Assembly (NCBI RefSeq): GCF_000685215.1
Contig: NZ_ARYJ01000002.1
Coordinates: 351,044-415,043 of the forward strand
Direction: 5' to 3'
Length of the DNA: 64,000 nucleotides
Source of the DNA: Hyphomonas jannaschiana VP2
GTDB taxonomy: Bacteria; Pseudomonadota; Alphaproteobacteria; Caulobacterales; Hyphomonadaceae
Part shown: positions 1 through 8,442 of the stretch, piece after piece
Layout of the letters: every line of letters begins with the position of its first letter
How positions within the stretch are numbered: position 1 is the first letter of the stretch
Notes under the pieces: generated by a model
The model's database searches: none
What the model saw: only the letters and a program-made list of their open reading frames with translations
What the model was told of the DNA's origin: nothing
Made by a program: the position numbers and the translations under genes

Positions 1-882
1 GGCGGCCATATCGGTCGGGTCGGCGGCGAAACGGGCCATCGCTTCGCCGAGGTCCCCCTCCGTGCGCTTTGCCGTCTCGGCGAAGAAGGCGAGCGTTAGC
101 TCGCTGGTCTGTACCGGGAATTTGTAGGCGCCGATCCGTTCCAGCACACTGGCCATGTCGACAATCGCATTGTGCGCTGTCGGGCGGCTGGAATGGCCGC
201 CGGGATTGGTGATGGTGATCTTGAAGTCGGCATAGGTCTTTTCGCCGGCCTGCAGGCTGTAGAAGGCGTAGGTGCCGTCTTCATTCAGCGTGCCGCCACC
301 CCCATCGGCATTCAGCACGTAGCGTGCATTCCGGTAGAGCGGAGCGATCGTCTCGGCGGTCTTCTGCGCGGTCTCTTCATCTCCTGTCAGAATGAGGACG
401 ATGTCGTTTTCCGGTTCAAACCCTTCACGCTTCAGGCGCAACAGCGTGGTGACCAGCATGGTCAGGCCGTATTTATCGTCCAGCACGCCGCGCCCATAGT
501 AATAGGTGCCATCCGTTTCCATCGTGAACGGAGCGCGTTCCCAGTCGGCCGGGTTGGCTTCGACAACGTCCATATGCGCGTTCAGAAGTATCGGGGAGCC
601 CGGGGTCTTGCCATGATAGGTCGCGATCAGCGTAGCGGTCTCGCCCAGCGGAACAATCTCGATGTCCTCTTTCGCGAAACCGCCAGCTTCCAGCTCGCCG
701 GCAAGGTATTCTGCATAGGCCGGAACCTTGCCGCGTCCGGCGACCGTGTCGAACGCCACGGATTTGCCGAGAATTTCGGTCGCCTTGTCGATATCGACCT
801 GTTCGGCACTGGCCGTGGTCGGCGCGGAGACGCATCCGACGAGGAGAAGTGCGGCGAGACTGGAAAGAATTTTCTGTTTCAT
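1..882 (-). CDS. M20 family metallopeptidase lipoprotein (partial, 3' end outside window)
   Basis: The first 294 codons are visible; the gene runs off the left edge with no stop. The N-terminus is a lipoprotein signal: a hydrophobic stretch ending in LLLVGC, with the lipobox Cys at about residue 17, so the enzyme is probably anchored on the periplasmic side of a membrane. The motif NAHMDVV near residue 100 is the M20 metal-ligand segment, followed by a GRGVLDDKYG segment (metal-bridging Asp) and GDEET (general-base Glu). The segment NPGGHSSRP belongs to the dimerisation/lid domain. These are hallmarks of M20 zinc exopeptidases, which remove amino acids from peptides. The start codon overlaps the stop of the membrane-protein gene upstream (ATGA), so the two are translationally coupled. 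Substrate unknown. Confidence 0.9.
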   Translation of the reverse strand, partial: MKQKILSSLAALLLVGCVSAPTTASAEQVDIDKATEILGKSVAFDTVAGRGKVPAYAEYLAGELEAGGFAKEDIEIVPLGETATLIATYHGKTPGSPILLNAHMDVVEANPADWERAPFTMETDGTYYYGRGVLDDKYGLTMLVTTLLRLKREGFEPENDIVLILTGDEETAQKTAETIAPLYRNARYVLNADGGGGTLNEDGTYAFYSLQAGEKTYADFKITITNPGGHSSRPTAHNAIVDMASVLERIGAYKFPVQTSELTLAFFAETAKRTEGDLGEAMARFAADPTDMAA

Positions 883-1307
883 TTCGTGAAGGTCCGGATG
901 ATGTCGTAGATCTGAATAAGGTTGGCGCCGATCGCCAGGCCTATGAGGATTTCGAGCGGGATCCAGACCGGGATCAGGCCGCGGGCGCGGTTGCGGCCGC
1001 GGTCTGCAAACAGGGAGACCAGCCGCCCGATGCCGGCGCCGATCCAGCCAAGCGCCAGCGGCAGGGCCGCGAACCCGGCATAGATGGCAGGCAGGTTCAG
1101 CGCGATCAGCAGGGCAGACAGGTGTGCCATCAGGAACAGGCCGCCATAGGTGGCCCGAAATTCCGAATAGCCACCCGGCCGGGCCGGATCAGGATCCTCA
1201 ACAAGGCGCACAACGCCGGATGCCCACCGTGGGGAGATCAGGGCACCGAGACCCATGGCCGCCCCGGACGCCAGGGCAATGCAGGAAATCATCTGGCCGT
1301 AGTGCAT
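879..1307 (-). CDS. Small integral membrane protein, possibly DUF4345-like
   Basis: This is a 142-residue hydrophobic protein with about four predicted membrane segments. The FRATYGG stretch after the second helix resembles the conserved region of DUF4345 proteins, but I recognise the family only weakly. I chose the ATG at 1307 rather than the in-frame ATG at 1337 because a GAGAGGAC ribosome binding site lies about nine bases before it. The stop overlaps the start of the M20 peptidase gene by four bases, so the two form an operon. No function can be inferred beyond an inner-membrane location. Confidence 0.7.
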   Translation of the reverse strand: MHYGQMISCIALASGAAMGLGALISPRWASGVVRLVEDPDPARPGGYSEFRATYGGLFLMAHLSALLIALNLPAIYAGFAALPLALGWIGAGIGRLVSLFADRGRNRARGLIPVWIPLEILIGLAIGANLIQIYDIIRTFTK

Positions 1308-1391
1308 GAAGATTCGTCCTCTCAGCAGCCCGGACATTAGATGGCTTTTCGCGCGAGTCTAATCCTGTCTTCAGTCTGTTGGCCGGCACAC

Positions 1392-1421
1392 AAAAAAACG
1401 CCGGCCAATACAGGCCGGCGT
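1392..1421 (-). terminator. Rho-independent terminator of the GAF-EAL gene
   Basis: A 9-bp perfect stem (1398-1406 with 1413-1421) with a 6-base loop is followed, in the minus-strand direction, by seven T residues. It lies about 25 bases past the stop of the EAL gene and separates it from the membrane protein/M20 operon. Confidence 0.9.
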
Positions 1422-1446
1422 TGGAGAGTTGGGTTGGGGGGGATGA

Positions 1447-2676
1447 TCAGGCTTTGCGCGCTTCGGCTTTCATTTCGCCAAACGCATTGATGCTGGGACG
1501 GCCGAGGAAATAACCCTGGCCTCTGCGGACGCCGAGCAGTTTCAGCGTGCGAAGTTCGGCCTCGGTCTCGATGCCTTCAGCAACGATCTGGGCGCTGGTT
1601 TCACGCGTGTAGTGCAGCAGGGCAGAAATCAGCGCGCGGCGCGCAAGGTCGGCATCGACATTGCGCGTCAGGCTGATGTCCACTTTCACGAAGTCCGGGC
1701 TCAGCTGGATGATGTGGCGCAGCGACGAGTGTCCGGCGCCGGCATCGTCCACCGCGATGCGCAGGCCGCGCTTGCGCAGCGGTGCTAGGCATTTCGTGAA
1801 CAAGTCATAGTCCTCGATAATCGCGTGTTCGGTGATCTCAAGCACAATGCGCGACAGTGGAAGTCCGGCAAAAGCAGGGGCAAATGCGGGATTTATCACG
1901 GTCTGCGGCGAAGCGTTCACCGATACATACTGGTCGGCTGGCAGTACATTCAGCGCCCGCACGGCGTGACGGATGGCGGCCAGTTCCAGTTCCGCAGCAA
2001 GACCGACCTCGGCAGCCTCGGCGAACCAAATGTCGGGCGTGCGGTAAGGCTCAGCCGAGAAGCGGGAGAGGGCTTCAAAGCCCTTCGGCTGCATGTCGCC
2101 AAGGTCCACGATGGGCTGGTAGGCGATTTCGAAGGCTTTTTCTTCCAGCACGGATTCGATGCGGATGCGCTTCTCGCGCATGATCCGCTCTGTGCGGTGA
2201 TTGGCGTGAATCTGCTGCGTCGCGAGATTTGCGAACAGGCGCATCGTTTCCAGGTCGCGCGAATTCAGGCTGGTATTCGGCTTCGGGCTGAGACAGGCGA
2301 ACATGCCATAGATTGTGCCGTCTTCCAGATGGATCGGAATGGCAATGTGCGAGCCGATCGGCAGCGTGCGGGTGATCGGAAGGGACGAGGCCAGCTGGTT
2401 TTCGGACGTATCCGGGATCATCTGCGGCAGGCGGCCGGCGATGATCAGGCCGCAATAGCCTTCATCCATGCTGCGGCTGGCACCGGCGCGGATCAGGTGC
2501 TCATAGCCCGGCGCATCGACGTTGCGGTAGACAACGCGGCCATTCACGAACTGCGAAAGATACGCCACCGGCATGTCGAGGTGTTCGCGGATCGCCCTCA
2601 GGGACGATTCAATGATTTGCGGCGAGCTCTCCGACGGACCTTTCAACATGGATGCGTCGAGTTGGAATGCGTTCAT
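1447..2676 (-). CDS. GAF-EAL cyclic-di-GMP phosphodiesterase
   Basis: The 409-residue cytoplasmic protein has a GAF-type sensor domain at about 20-155 and an EAL domain at about 170-405. The EAL signature residues appear intact: EALSRF at 201, VNAS at 253, EITE at 280, DDAGAG at 310 (the usual DDFGTG with Phe and Thr changed), K331 in VKVD, AEGIE at 366 and the Gln of GQGYF at 387. EAL domains hydrolyse c-di-GMP to pGpG, lowering the second messenger that controls attachment and motility. There is no transmembrane segment and no GGDEF domain, so degradation controlled by a GAF-bound ligand is likely. It is monocistronic, with its own terminator and 170 bases of upstream leader. Confidence 0.9.
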   Translation of the reverse strand: MNAFQLDASMLKGPSESSPQIIESSLRAIREHLDMPVAYLSQFVNGRVVYRNVDAPGYEHLIRAGASRSMDEGYCGLIIAGRLPQMIPDTSENQLASSLPITRTLPIGSHIAIPIHLEDGTIYGMFACLSPKPNTSLNSRDLETMRLFANLATQQIHANHRTERIMREKRIRIESVLEEKAFEIAYQPIVDLGDMQPKGFEALSRFSAEPYRTPDIWFAEAAEVGLAAELELAAIRHAVRALNVLPADQYVSVNASPQTVINPAFAPAFAGLPLSRIVLEITEHAIIEDYDLFTKCLAPLRKRGLRIAVDDAGAGHSSLRHIIQLSPDFVKVDISLTRNVDADLARRALISALLHYTRETSAQIVAEGIETEAELRTLKLLGVRRGQGYFLGRPSINAFGEMKAEARKA

Positions 2677-2846
2677 CAGTGCCCTCCCGGCGAGCGCCTG
2701 GTCTTAAGTGAATCCCCCTGCCGTCCTGGCAGTTACCGGGCCAACATAATTAGCTATTTTTAAGCAAGCGGTGCCGGAAACGGCGGAATTCGGAACAGAG
2801 AGTTGCCGACTTGGAAACCATGTTGAGCTAAGACACGCTCGGGGCC

Positions 2847-3812
2847 TCAGGTGACGCCGGCTTCCTTCCAGGCTTCCTTCGGCCAGCGGCGGTGTTGCCA
2901 GAACCATTGGCCGGGATGGGCGCGGACCTGCGCTTCCAGGAAGTTGTTGATCCGCGTGACCGAGCGCAGAATGTCGGCGTCGGTATCGCCGGTGTCCTCG
3001 GGCACATAGGGCTCGTGGAATTCGATACGGAACCGGGCAGGGCCGGTGCGGACGGTCGAAACGGGCACAATCGGCACCTTGTATTTGAGGGCAAGGCGCG
3101 TGGGCCCGGGAGCCGTCATGGCGTCGCGGCCGAAGAAGGGAACGGCCACCCCTTCATTGAACTTCTGGTCGTTCATCAGCGCGATGGGAGAGCCTTTGGC
3201 GAGCGCGCGCATCAGTTCGCGCGTGCCGATGCCTTTCGGCGCATTGATCGCTGTGCCGTAGTCATGACGCAGTTTCGAGATGCGCCGGTCAATGTGCGGA
3301 TTGTTGAGCGCACGATAGGTCATCACCGCTTGCGGGATGCGTTTGGTGATGGCCGCCGGCATGATTTCCCAGTTGGCGAAATGGCCGGAAATGAAGACTG
3401 CGCCCTTTCCGCTGTCGCGGATGCGGTCGAGAATGTCGAGTCCGACTATTTCCACCCGCCCGGACGTGTACGGATCGATGCTCGGTAGGTGGGGTAGTTC
3501 GCCCGCCGTGCGGCCGGCAGACTCCCAGGCGGCGAGCGCGGTTTCCTCAACTTGTTCTTCCGTCCAGTCCGGGAAAGCCATTTTCAGGTTCCGGCGCATG
3601 GTCTTGTGCTGCGACAGGCGCGGGCCGATCTTTCGGATGAGCCATCCGCCGAAATTCGATGCGCGGTCCGGCCCCATCGCCTTGACCGGAGCCCAATAGA
3701 TCAGATCCCAGGCAATCGTTTCCAGCCGCCACTGGACCCGCTGCCAGAAGCTGGCGCGGTTATCGATGTCCTTCGGGCGGACATATCCGGTTTTCTGCTG
3801 CGGATCGCTCAT
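2847..3812 (-). CDS. lpxL: Lipid A biosynthesis lauroyl/myristoyl acyltransferase (LpxL/HtrB family)
   Basis: This 321-residue protein carries the family's catalytic H-x4-E motif in SGHFANWE (142-149), a DQKFNEGVAVPFFG segment near 215, and the C-terminal WFWQHRRW signature. LpxL/LpxM enzymes transfer acyl chains from acyl-ACP to Kdo2-lipid IVA at the inner membrane. The start overlaps the lpxK stop (ATGA). It is the last gene of the operon DUF374-waaA-lpxK-lpxL, which supports an outer-membrane lipid role. Sequence alone does not separate LpxL from LpxM or other LPLAT-like members, so the symbol marks the family rather than the exact acyl specificity. Confidence 0.88.
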   Translation of the reverse strand: MSDPQQKTGYVRPKDIDNRASFWQRVQWRLETIAWDLIYWAPVKAMGPDRASNFGGWLIRKIGPRLSQHKTMRRNLKMAFPDWTEEQVEETALAAWESAGRTAGELPHLPSIDPYTSGRVEIVGLDILDRIRDSGKGAVFISGHFANWEIMPAAITKRIPQAVMTYRALNNPHIDRRISKLRHDYGTAINAPKGIGTRELMRALAKGSPIALMNDQKFNEGVAVPFFGRDAMTAPGPTRLALKYKVPIVPVSTVRTGPARFRIEFHEPYVPEDTGDTDADILRSVTRINNFLEAQVRAHPGQWFWQHRRWPKEAWKEAGVT

Positions 3813-4804
3813 GCTTTGTCCGGCGTGAGAACTGGGGCGAGAAGCGCGGCAAGCGCTGCCTCATCTTCAAAGCGGGCTTCGACGGGGAAGACAAGAATGC
3901 GCGCCCGTTCTTCCGCAGGCAAGCGGACATGGTCTTTTGATGTAGTGATCAAGCGCGCGCCGCGATGGGCGGCGAGGTCGTGCAGGAATTTTAGGTCACT
4001 GGCCGTGTAGGCGTGATGGTCGCCATAGGGCACGCTGTCCTGAAGGTCGGCGCCGGCCTCTGTGAGGCTGTCGAAGAATTTCACCGGGCGGCCGATGCCC
4101 GCAAAGGCGACGAGTGCGCCTTCCGGTACCTTGCCGGCAGGCGCCAGACCGGCGCGCACCACTGGCAGGCGGGACTTCTGTACCGCCGTCAGTTCCTTGC
4201 CTTCTCCCATAAGGATAACGCCATCTGCGCGGGCGAGACCATCGGCGACGGGTTCCCGCAGCGGCCCCTTGGGCAAGACATGACCATTCCCGAAGGGTGC
4301 GGCGGCATCGATCACAATCAGGGACAGGTCCTTCGCGAGAGAGGGGTTCTGGTGGCCGTCATCCATGACGATCAGCTGGACGCCGTCTTCCGCCATGGCG
4401 CGGGCGGCTTCTGCGCGGTTCTTGCCGATCCAGGTTTCCCCTGTGGCGGCCAGCATCAATGGTTCGTCGCCCACTTCCGCCGATGTGTGGAGGGCAGGAT
4501 CGACCTTCAGCGGGCCTTCCATCGTGCCGCCATAGCCTCGCGACAGACTCGCCGCCCGCAGGCCGGCAGCACTTGCCTTGTGCCGGATCGCTTCGACGAT
4601 GGGGGTCTTGCCGACGCCGCCGACCGTGAGATTGCCAATGCAGACAATCCGGGCTGCAACCCGTTCCGGCTTTGCGGCCGCCAGCTTGCGGCGAATGCCG
4701 AAGGTATAAAGCGCCGCCAGAGGCGTCAGCAGCAGGCGGGTCAGCGGGGCGGCTTCCCGGGACCGCGGATCAAGGCCGGCCGACCAGAAATGCGGCGCCT
4801 TCAT
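3809..4804 (-). CDS. lpxK: Tetraacyldisaccharide 4'-kinase LpxK
   Basis: The 331-residue protein phosphorylates the 4' position of the lipid A disaccharide precursor at the inner-membrane face. The P-loop GNLTVGGVGKTP lies at 57-68, where it is expected in LpxK, preceded by an N-terminal hydrophobic, membrane-associating helix. The DDGHQN motif at 150-155 matches the LpxK DDGFQ region that supplies the catalytic Asp. The length is normal for the family. The gene overlaps waaA upstream and lpxL downstream by four bases each, so translation is coupled along the operon. Confidence 0.95.
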   Translation of the reverse strand: MKAPHFWSAGLDPRSREAAPLTRLLLTPLAALYTFGIRRKLAAAKPERVAARIVCIGNLTVGGVGKTPIVEAIRHKASAAGLRAASLSRGYGGTMEGPLKVDPALHTSAEVGDEPLMLAATGETWIGKNRAEAARAMAEDGVQLIVMDDGHQNPSLAKDLSLIVIDAAAPFGNGHVLPKGPLREPVADGLARADGVILMGEGKELTAVQKSRLPVVRAGLAPAGKVPEGALVAFAGIGRPVKFFDSLTEAGADLQDSVPYGDHHAYTASDLKFLHDLAAHRGARLITTSKDHVRLPAEERARILVFPVEARFEDEAALAALLAPVLTPDKA

Positions 4805-6063
4805 TCCAGAAGTCCTTTTTCCGGCAACAGCGGGCGGATGGCTTCCAGGGTCACCTGCATCGGTGCGTCGGCTTCATATTCCAGAAGGTCCAGCGAGGAA
4901 CTGGATGGCGGCGCCATGGTCACCAGCGCCCGGCCGATGGCTTTCGGTGTCTTGAGCAGACGGATGAGGCCGCGCTCCGACAGGTCTTCCATCATGTCGG
5001 CAAAATTGAAAACATCCGGGCTGGAGACCACAGGCTTGCCAAGGCGGATCGGTTCCAGCGGATTGTGCCCGCCAACGTCCGGCGTGTGCCCGCCGCCCAG
5101 ATAGACCGCATCCGCCAGACGGAACCAGATACCCATCTCGCCCATCGTGTCGGCCAGAAGGACCCGCGTGTTCATGTTCGGCACATCCCCGCGCGAGCGG
5201 CGTGCGAAGGGGATGTTGCGGGCTCGTAGCAGGTCTTCGACCACGGGCCCGCGTTCCGGATGCCGCGGGGCGATGATCAGGGCGGCGTCCGGCGCGGCCT
5301 TCATCGCGTCCAGGAAGAGCGCCTCTTCGCCATCATGCGTCGAGGCGGCGAGATAACACTTGCGAAGGCCTTTGAAGCCCTCATGCATCCGGCGCAGCTC
5401 AATATCATTGGCCGACGGTGGGGGAAGGGCGGATTTCAGGTTTCCGGAGCAGACAACCGGCTTGCCCATCAGATTGGCCAGTCGCCGGGCGGTGTCCTCA
5501 TCTGCGGCAAGGACGGCGTCAAACCGGCCTACCAACGCGCGGAAGGTCTGGTGAAAGCGTTGCCAGCCTTGCGCCGACTTTTCGGTCATGCGCGCATTTA
5601 CCAGTGCACGTTTGGCCCCGGCTTTTTCTGCTTCCAGGATCAGATTAGGCCAGACTTCCCCCTCACCGAAGATGCAGAGGCTGGGCTTCCAGTGACGGAT
5701 GAACCGCCGGGCAGCGGCGGGCGTATCGATCGGGGCCATGGTGTAGACGGCATTGTCCGGCAGCATCGGTCCCATCAGCCTGGCGGAGGTTTGCGTCTGG
5801 CTGGTGAACAGCAGCATCAGGTCTGGCCGCTCGTCCAGCAGACGGTTGCCGAGTTCCAGAAGAAGCCGGCTTTCGCCAACACTCGCCCCATGCAGCCAGA
5901 CCAGCGCACCATTGTTGCGCAGCACAGGCAGGTGCCGCGCCATCCGTTCGTTCCGGCGCGAGAAGTCTTCCTTGCCCTGTTTGACCCGTGCACTCAGCAC
6001 GAAGCCCAGGAAAGGCGAAAGCGCGCTGGTCAGGACGCGATACACATGGAGTGCAAAGGTCAT
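4801..6063 (-). CDS. waaA: 3-deoxy-D-manno-octulosonic acid (Kdo) transferase
   Basis: This GT-B glycosyltransferase transfers Kdo from CMP-Kdo to lipid IVA. At 420 residues it has the expected N-terminal membrane anchor, the HGASVGES motif (58-65) with the catalytic Glu at 64, PRHPER at 266-271 for nucleotide-sugar binding, and GGHNPLEP at 331-338. I chose the ATG at 6063 over the longer frame starting at 6105 because it overlaps the stop of the upstream DUF374 gene as ATGA, like every other junction in this operon. The number of Kdo residues added cannot be told from the sequence. Confidence 0.95.
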   Translation of the reverse strand: MTFALHVYRVLTSALSPFLGFVLSARVKQGKEDFSRRNERMARHLPVLRNNGALVWLHGASVGESRLLLELGNRLLDERPDLMLLFTSQTQTSARLMGPMLPDNAVYTMAPIDTPAAARRFIRHWKPSLCIFGEGEVWPNLILEAEKAGAKRALVNARMTEKSAQGWQRFHQTFRALVGRFDAVLAADEDTARRLANLMGKPVVCSGNLKSALPPPSANDIELRRMHEGFKGLRKCYLAASTHDGEEALFLDAMKAAPDAALIIAPRHPERGPVVEDLLRARNIPFARRSRGDVPNMNTRVLLADTMGEMGIWFRLADAVYLGGGHTPDVGGHNPLEPIRLGKPVVSSPDVFNFADMMEDLSERGLIRLLKTPKAIGRALVTMAPPSSSSLDLLEYEADAPMQVTLEAIRPLLPEKGLLE

Positions 6064-6794
6064 TTGGGGGAAGGGTCCGTAGCTGTTTCCGGTTTGCGGC
6101 CGCACAGCATATCAGCCCGGCGGGTCGCTTCATCAAGTCGTGCCTGCAATTCCGCGCGCAAGGCCTCAGGGTCTGCGGTGCGTGGGGCCGCAATCGGCGC
6201 CCCGAGTATGATGGCGCCCTTCGTAAAGGGAAACGGGATGATAAACCGGTCCCAGGTCTTCAGCCGCCAGCAGGGCGTGATCGACAGGGCGTAGGGCACG
6301 ATCGGCGCGCCGGCCCGCTGGGCGATCATGATCGCGCCGGGGCTCACCTGTTCGGCCGGGCCACGCGGGCCGTCGGGCGTGATGCAGACCGCGCTGCCGC
6401 TTTTAAGCAGGCGTGCGGCTTCGGCAATGGCGCGGGCACCGCCCTTGTCCTTGCGCTTCTTCTTGTTGGCTGCAGAGCCCCTGACGGCATGGAGCTGAAG
6501 GTGGTCAATGGCGCGGGCGACCGCTTCACCGTCCGGCGACAGGGAGATCAGCATGGCCGCGCGGTTCACCCGGTCTTTCCAGCCGCGAATGAAGCGAATC
6601 CAGCCGACCGGCAAGATCATGATCCGGGAATGCCATGAGGCGACAACGATGCCGTCATTCTCGCGCCAGGCTTCGCGGGCTGCAGGGTCTACCTCGACCG
6701 TCCAGCGCACCGTATGGGCCACCAGGGCCATCCACGCCCAGATCAGGCGGCCGAGGATGGCGGCGACGGCGGAAGAGCGAAGCAGCGATTTCAT
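6060..6794 (-). CDS. DUF374 lysophospholipid acyltransferase-family protein
   Basis: This 244-residue protein has an N-terminal membrane anchor, an ASWHSR motif around 52-57 in place of the acyltransferase H-x4-D, and ITPDGPRGP at 138-146, the second conserved block of the DUF374 group. It is the first gene of an operon with waaA, lpxK and lpxL, so a role in outer-membrane lipid assembly is a reasonable inference, although members of this family are mostly uncharacterised. The frame is open upstream into the tRNA gene; the ATG at 6794 is the first plausible start after it. Confidence 0.8.
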   Translation of the reverse strand: MKSLLRSSAVAAILGRLIWAWMALVAHTVRWTVEVDPAAREAWRENDGIVVASWHSRIMILPVGWIRFIRGWKDRVNRAAMLISLSPDGEAVARAIDHLQLHAVRGSAANKKKRKDKGGARAIAEAARLLKSGSAVCITPDGPRGPAEQVSPGAIMIAQRAGAPIVPYALSITPCWRLKTWDRFIIPFPFTKGAIILGAPIAAPRTADPEALRAELQARLDEATRRADMLCGRKPETATDPSPK

Positions 6795-6859
6795 CGCGCG
6801 GCTTATAGCGTGCTTTTCAGGAGGAACCACGCATTGTCGCAGGTGGCGGGGAACAGGAA

Positions 6860-6934
6860 TGGTGGGCGATACAAGGTTCGAACTTGTGACCCCTGCCGTG
6901 TGAAGGCAGTGCTCTACCACTGAGCTAATCGCCC
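6860..6934 (-). tRNA. tRNA-Val (anticodon CAC)
   Basis: A complete cloverleaf can be folded on the minus strand: 7-bp acceptor stem (6928-6934 with 6864-6870), D arm with AGTGGTA, anticodon stem CTGCC/GGCAG around the loop TTCACAC giving anticodon CAC, and a T arm with TTCGAAC. The CCA end is encoded (6862-6860). Confidence 0.95.
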
Positions 6935-7437
6935 GCTCCGGAAAAAAGCGGGGTTAATCTGACTGAGTCGCGAGGTCAAGCAGGGAAAGCTGAAGCGGGT
7001 GTATCCCGTTTCTGTCCCCAGATCAGACTACAATCTCCGATGAGTTGTGTGACATGCGAGTCATAGCTGCTATGCAAAGATATGCTGCAATGCATGGTTT
7101 GAGACGCTGTGTTTCCATGGGGAATTGCGGCGAAACGAAGGCTGTCACCCATATACGGGACAGGCGTGGTATAAGGGATTTACTGTTTTTAGCAGGAACG
7201 CTGTAAACATTGCAGGCGCCAAACAGGAAGATGAACAGACGTTCAGTCTGAACATTTGTTCATCTAGAAAGATTACATTGGTTTCATTCGAAATAAGTCT
7301 TGAGATTGAGCGCCAACATTGTCATTTTGCAGTCACAGACGACGAGCCGACCACGGTTCGCGAAAATGTAGACCCTAAGAAGGACAGGCAGGGGCTGTAT
7401 CAGCCCTGAAAAACAAAAACGCCTGGAGAGAGAGAAA
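6935..7437. other. Intergenic region without a convincing gene
   Basis: These 503 bases are noticeably more AT-rich than their surroundings. They hold the upstream region of tRNA-Val on the minus strand and the leader of the small protein gene on the plus strand. A 94-codon open frame (7125-7409) lacks a good ribosome binding site and typical codon use, and I do not call it. A small hairpin, GGGCTG/CAGCCC (7392-7406), lies about 30 bases before the next start. The region could hold promoters or an unannotated small RNA; nothing decides this. Confidence 0.5.
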
Positions 7438-7680
7438 ATGAAAGACTGGTGTGACGAAGAAGGCGCGAAGCGCCTGCGTGAGAAAATTGCTGCCTATTGG
7501 GCCGAGCGTGGCTACGAAGTGGATGTTGACCTGGTCGACGCCGGGTTCGTGCCTGCCATGCGCAGCGCCCGTACTGACGTGCGCAGCAATATGGTGAACG
7601 GCATGCCCCGCCGCCGGATCAATCCGGATGCGTCGGCCGCTCGCCCGAGCTACCGCCCGCGCGCTGAAGCGACAGCCTAA
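7438..7680 (+). CDS. Small conserved-looking protein of unknown function
   Basis: This is an 80-residue soluble, charged protein. A strong purine-rich ribosome binding site (GGAGAGAGAG) precedes the ATG, and codon use is normal for the region, so I take it as real. The N-terminal half looks helical (a KRLREKIAAYWAERG stretch); the C-terminal half is basic and rich in Arg, Pro and Ala (GMPRRRINPDAS), suggesting a disordered, possibly nucleic-acid-binding tail. There is no signal peptide, membrane segment or known domain. It is preceded by an unusually long AT-rich leader and converges on gph, overlapping its stop by three bases. Confidence 0.75.
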   Translation: MKDWCDEEGAKRLREKIAAYWAERGYEVDVDLVDAGFVPAMRSARTDVRSNMVNGMPRRRINPDASAARPSYRPRAEATA

Positions 7681-8357
7681 CTGATCAGGCGCGAGAGCGC
7701 CGCAGGCAGCTGGGAATAGTGCGAGACGACGGCATCTGCGCCAATTGCCTCCACTGACTCTGCTTCATAGCCAAATGGTACAAATACGAAGGGCAGTCCG
7801 GCATTCCGGGCTGCCCTTTCGTCTGTGCGGCTGTCACCGACCATGATGGCGCGGGAAGGATTGCCCCCGGCCGCATGGATGGTGCGCACGATATGGTCTC
7901 CGTCCGGCTTTTTGGACGGGACGCTGTCGGCACCGATGATGGCGGCAAAGCGCGGCGAGAGGCCCAGCGCATCCAGCAGCTTGTCGGAGAGGTCCTGCTT
8001 CTTGTTGGTACAGACCGACAGGATCGCGCCGTCTGCGGCCAGGCAATCCAGTATCTCCGGTGCTTGGTCGAACGGGCGTGAGCCGATCGCGATGTGTTCT
8101 GAATAGTACACAAGGAAGCGGTCAAAGAGACCGTCGAGGTCAGGTTCTGATGGTGTCAGGCCCTGATGCGTCATACCCTTCCGGATCATCGCCTTAGCCC
8201 CATGTCCGATCATGCCGGCGACCGTTTGCAGGTCCACCGTTTCAAGCCCGGCATGGTCCAGAACATGGTTCAGCGCATTCAGCAGGTCGGGTGCGGTATC
8301 TACCAGCGTCCCGTCGAGGTCAAAGACTACGGTCCAGCCGTTCAGCCATCCTGTCAT
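7677..8357 (-). CDS. gph: Phosphoglycolate phosphatase, HAD superfamily
   Basis: The 226-residue protein shows all HAD motifs: DLDGT at 13-17 (nucleophile D13, acid D15), a motif II Thr-Asn at 117-118, a conserved Lys at 149-150, and GDSRTD at 174-179 for Mg binding. Gph clears 2-phosphoglycolate made during DNA repair or oxygenase side reactions. The open frame extends far upstream to 8699, but that part overlaps glmU on the other strand. The ATG at 8357 directly precedes the family N-terminus, so I start there. Other small-phosphate specificities of the HAD-IA family cannot be excluded. Confidence 0.88.
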   Translation of the reverse strand: MTGWLNGWTVVFDLDGTLVDTAPDLLNALNHVLDHAGLETVDLQTVAGMIGHGAKAMIRKGMTHQGLTPSEPDLDGLFDRFLVYYSEHIAIGSRPFDQAPEILDCLAADGAILSVCTNKKQDLSDKLLDALGLSPRFAAIIGADSVPSKKPDGDHIVRTIHAAGGNPSRAIMVGDSRTDERAARNAGLPFVFVPFGYEAESVEAIGADAVVSHYSQLPAALSRLIS

Positions 8358-8442
8358 GATTGCTCCAATTCCCGCTCGCCCCTCGCCTTGAATCGGCCTT
8401 TGATCTAGGCGAATGGGCATAAGAAAGCGAGAGGGCCCTGTC

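Noticed and set aside
6795..6920. N-terminal extension of the DUF374 gene
   Set aside because: The extension would be translated from tRNA-Val sequence; the ATG at 6794 fits the family N-terminus.
7125..7409. 94-codon plus-strand open frame between tRNA-Val and the small protein gene
   Set aside because: No ribosome binding site, atypical AT-rich codons and no recognisable protein features.
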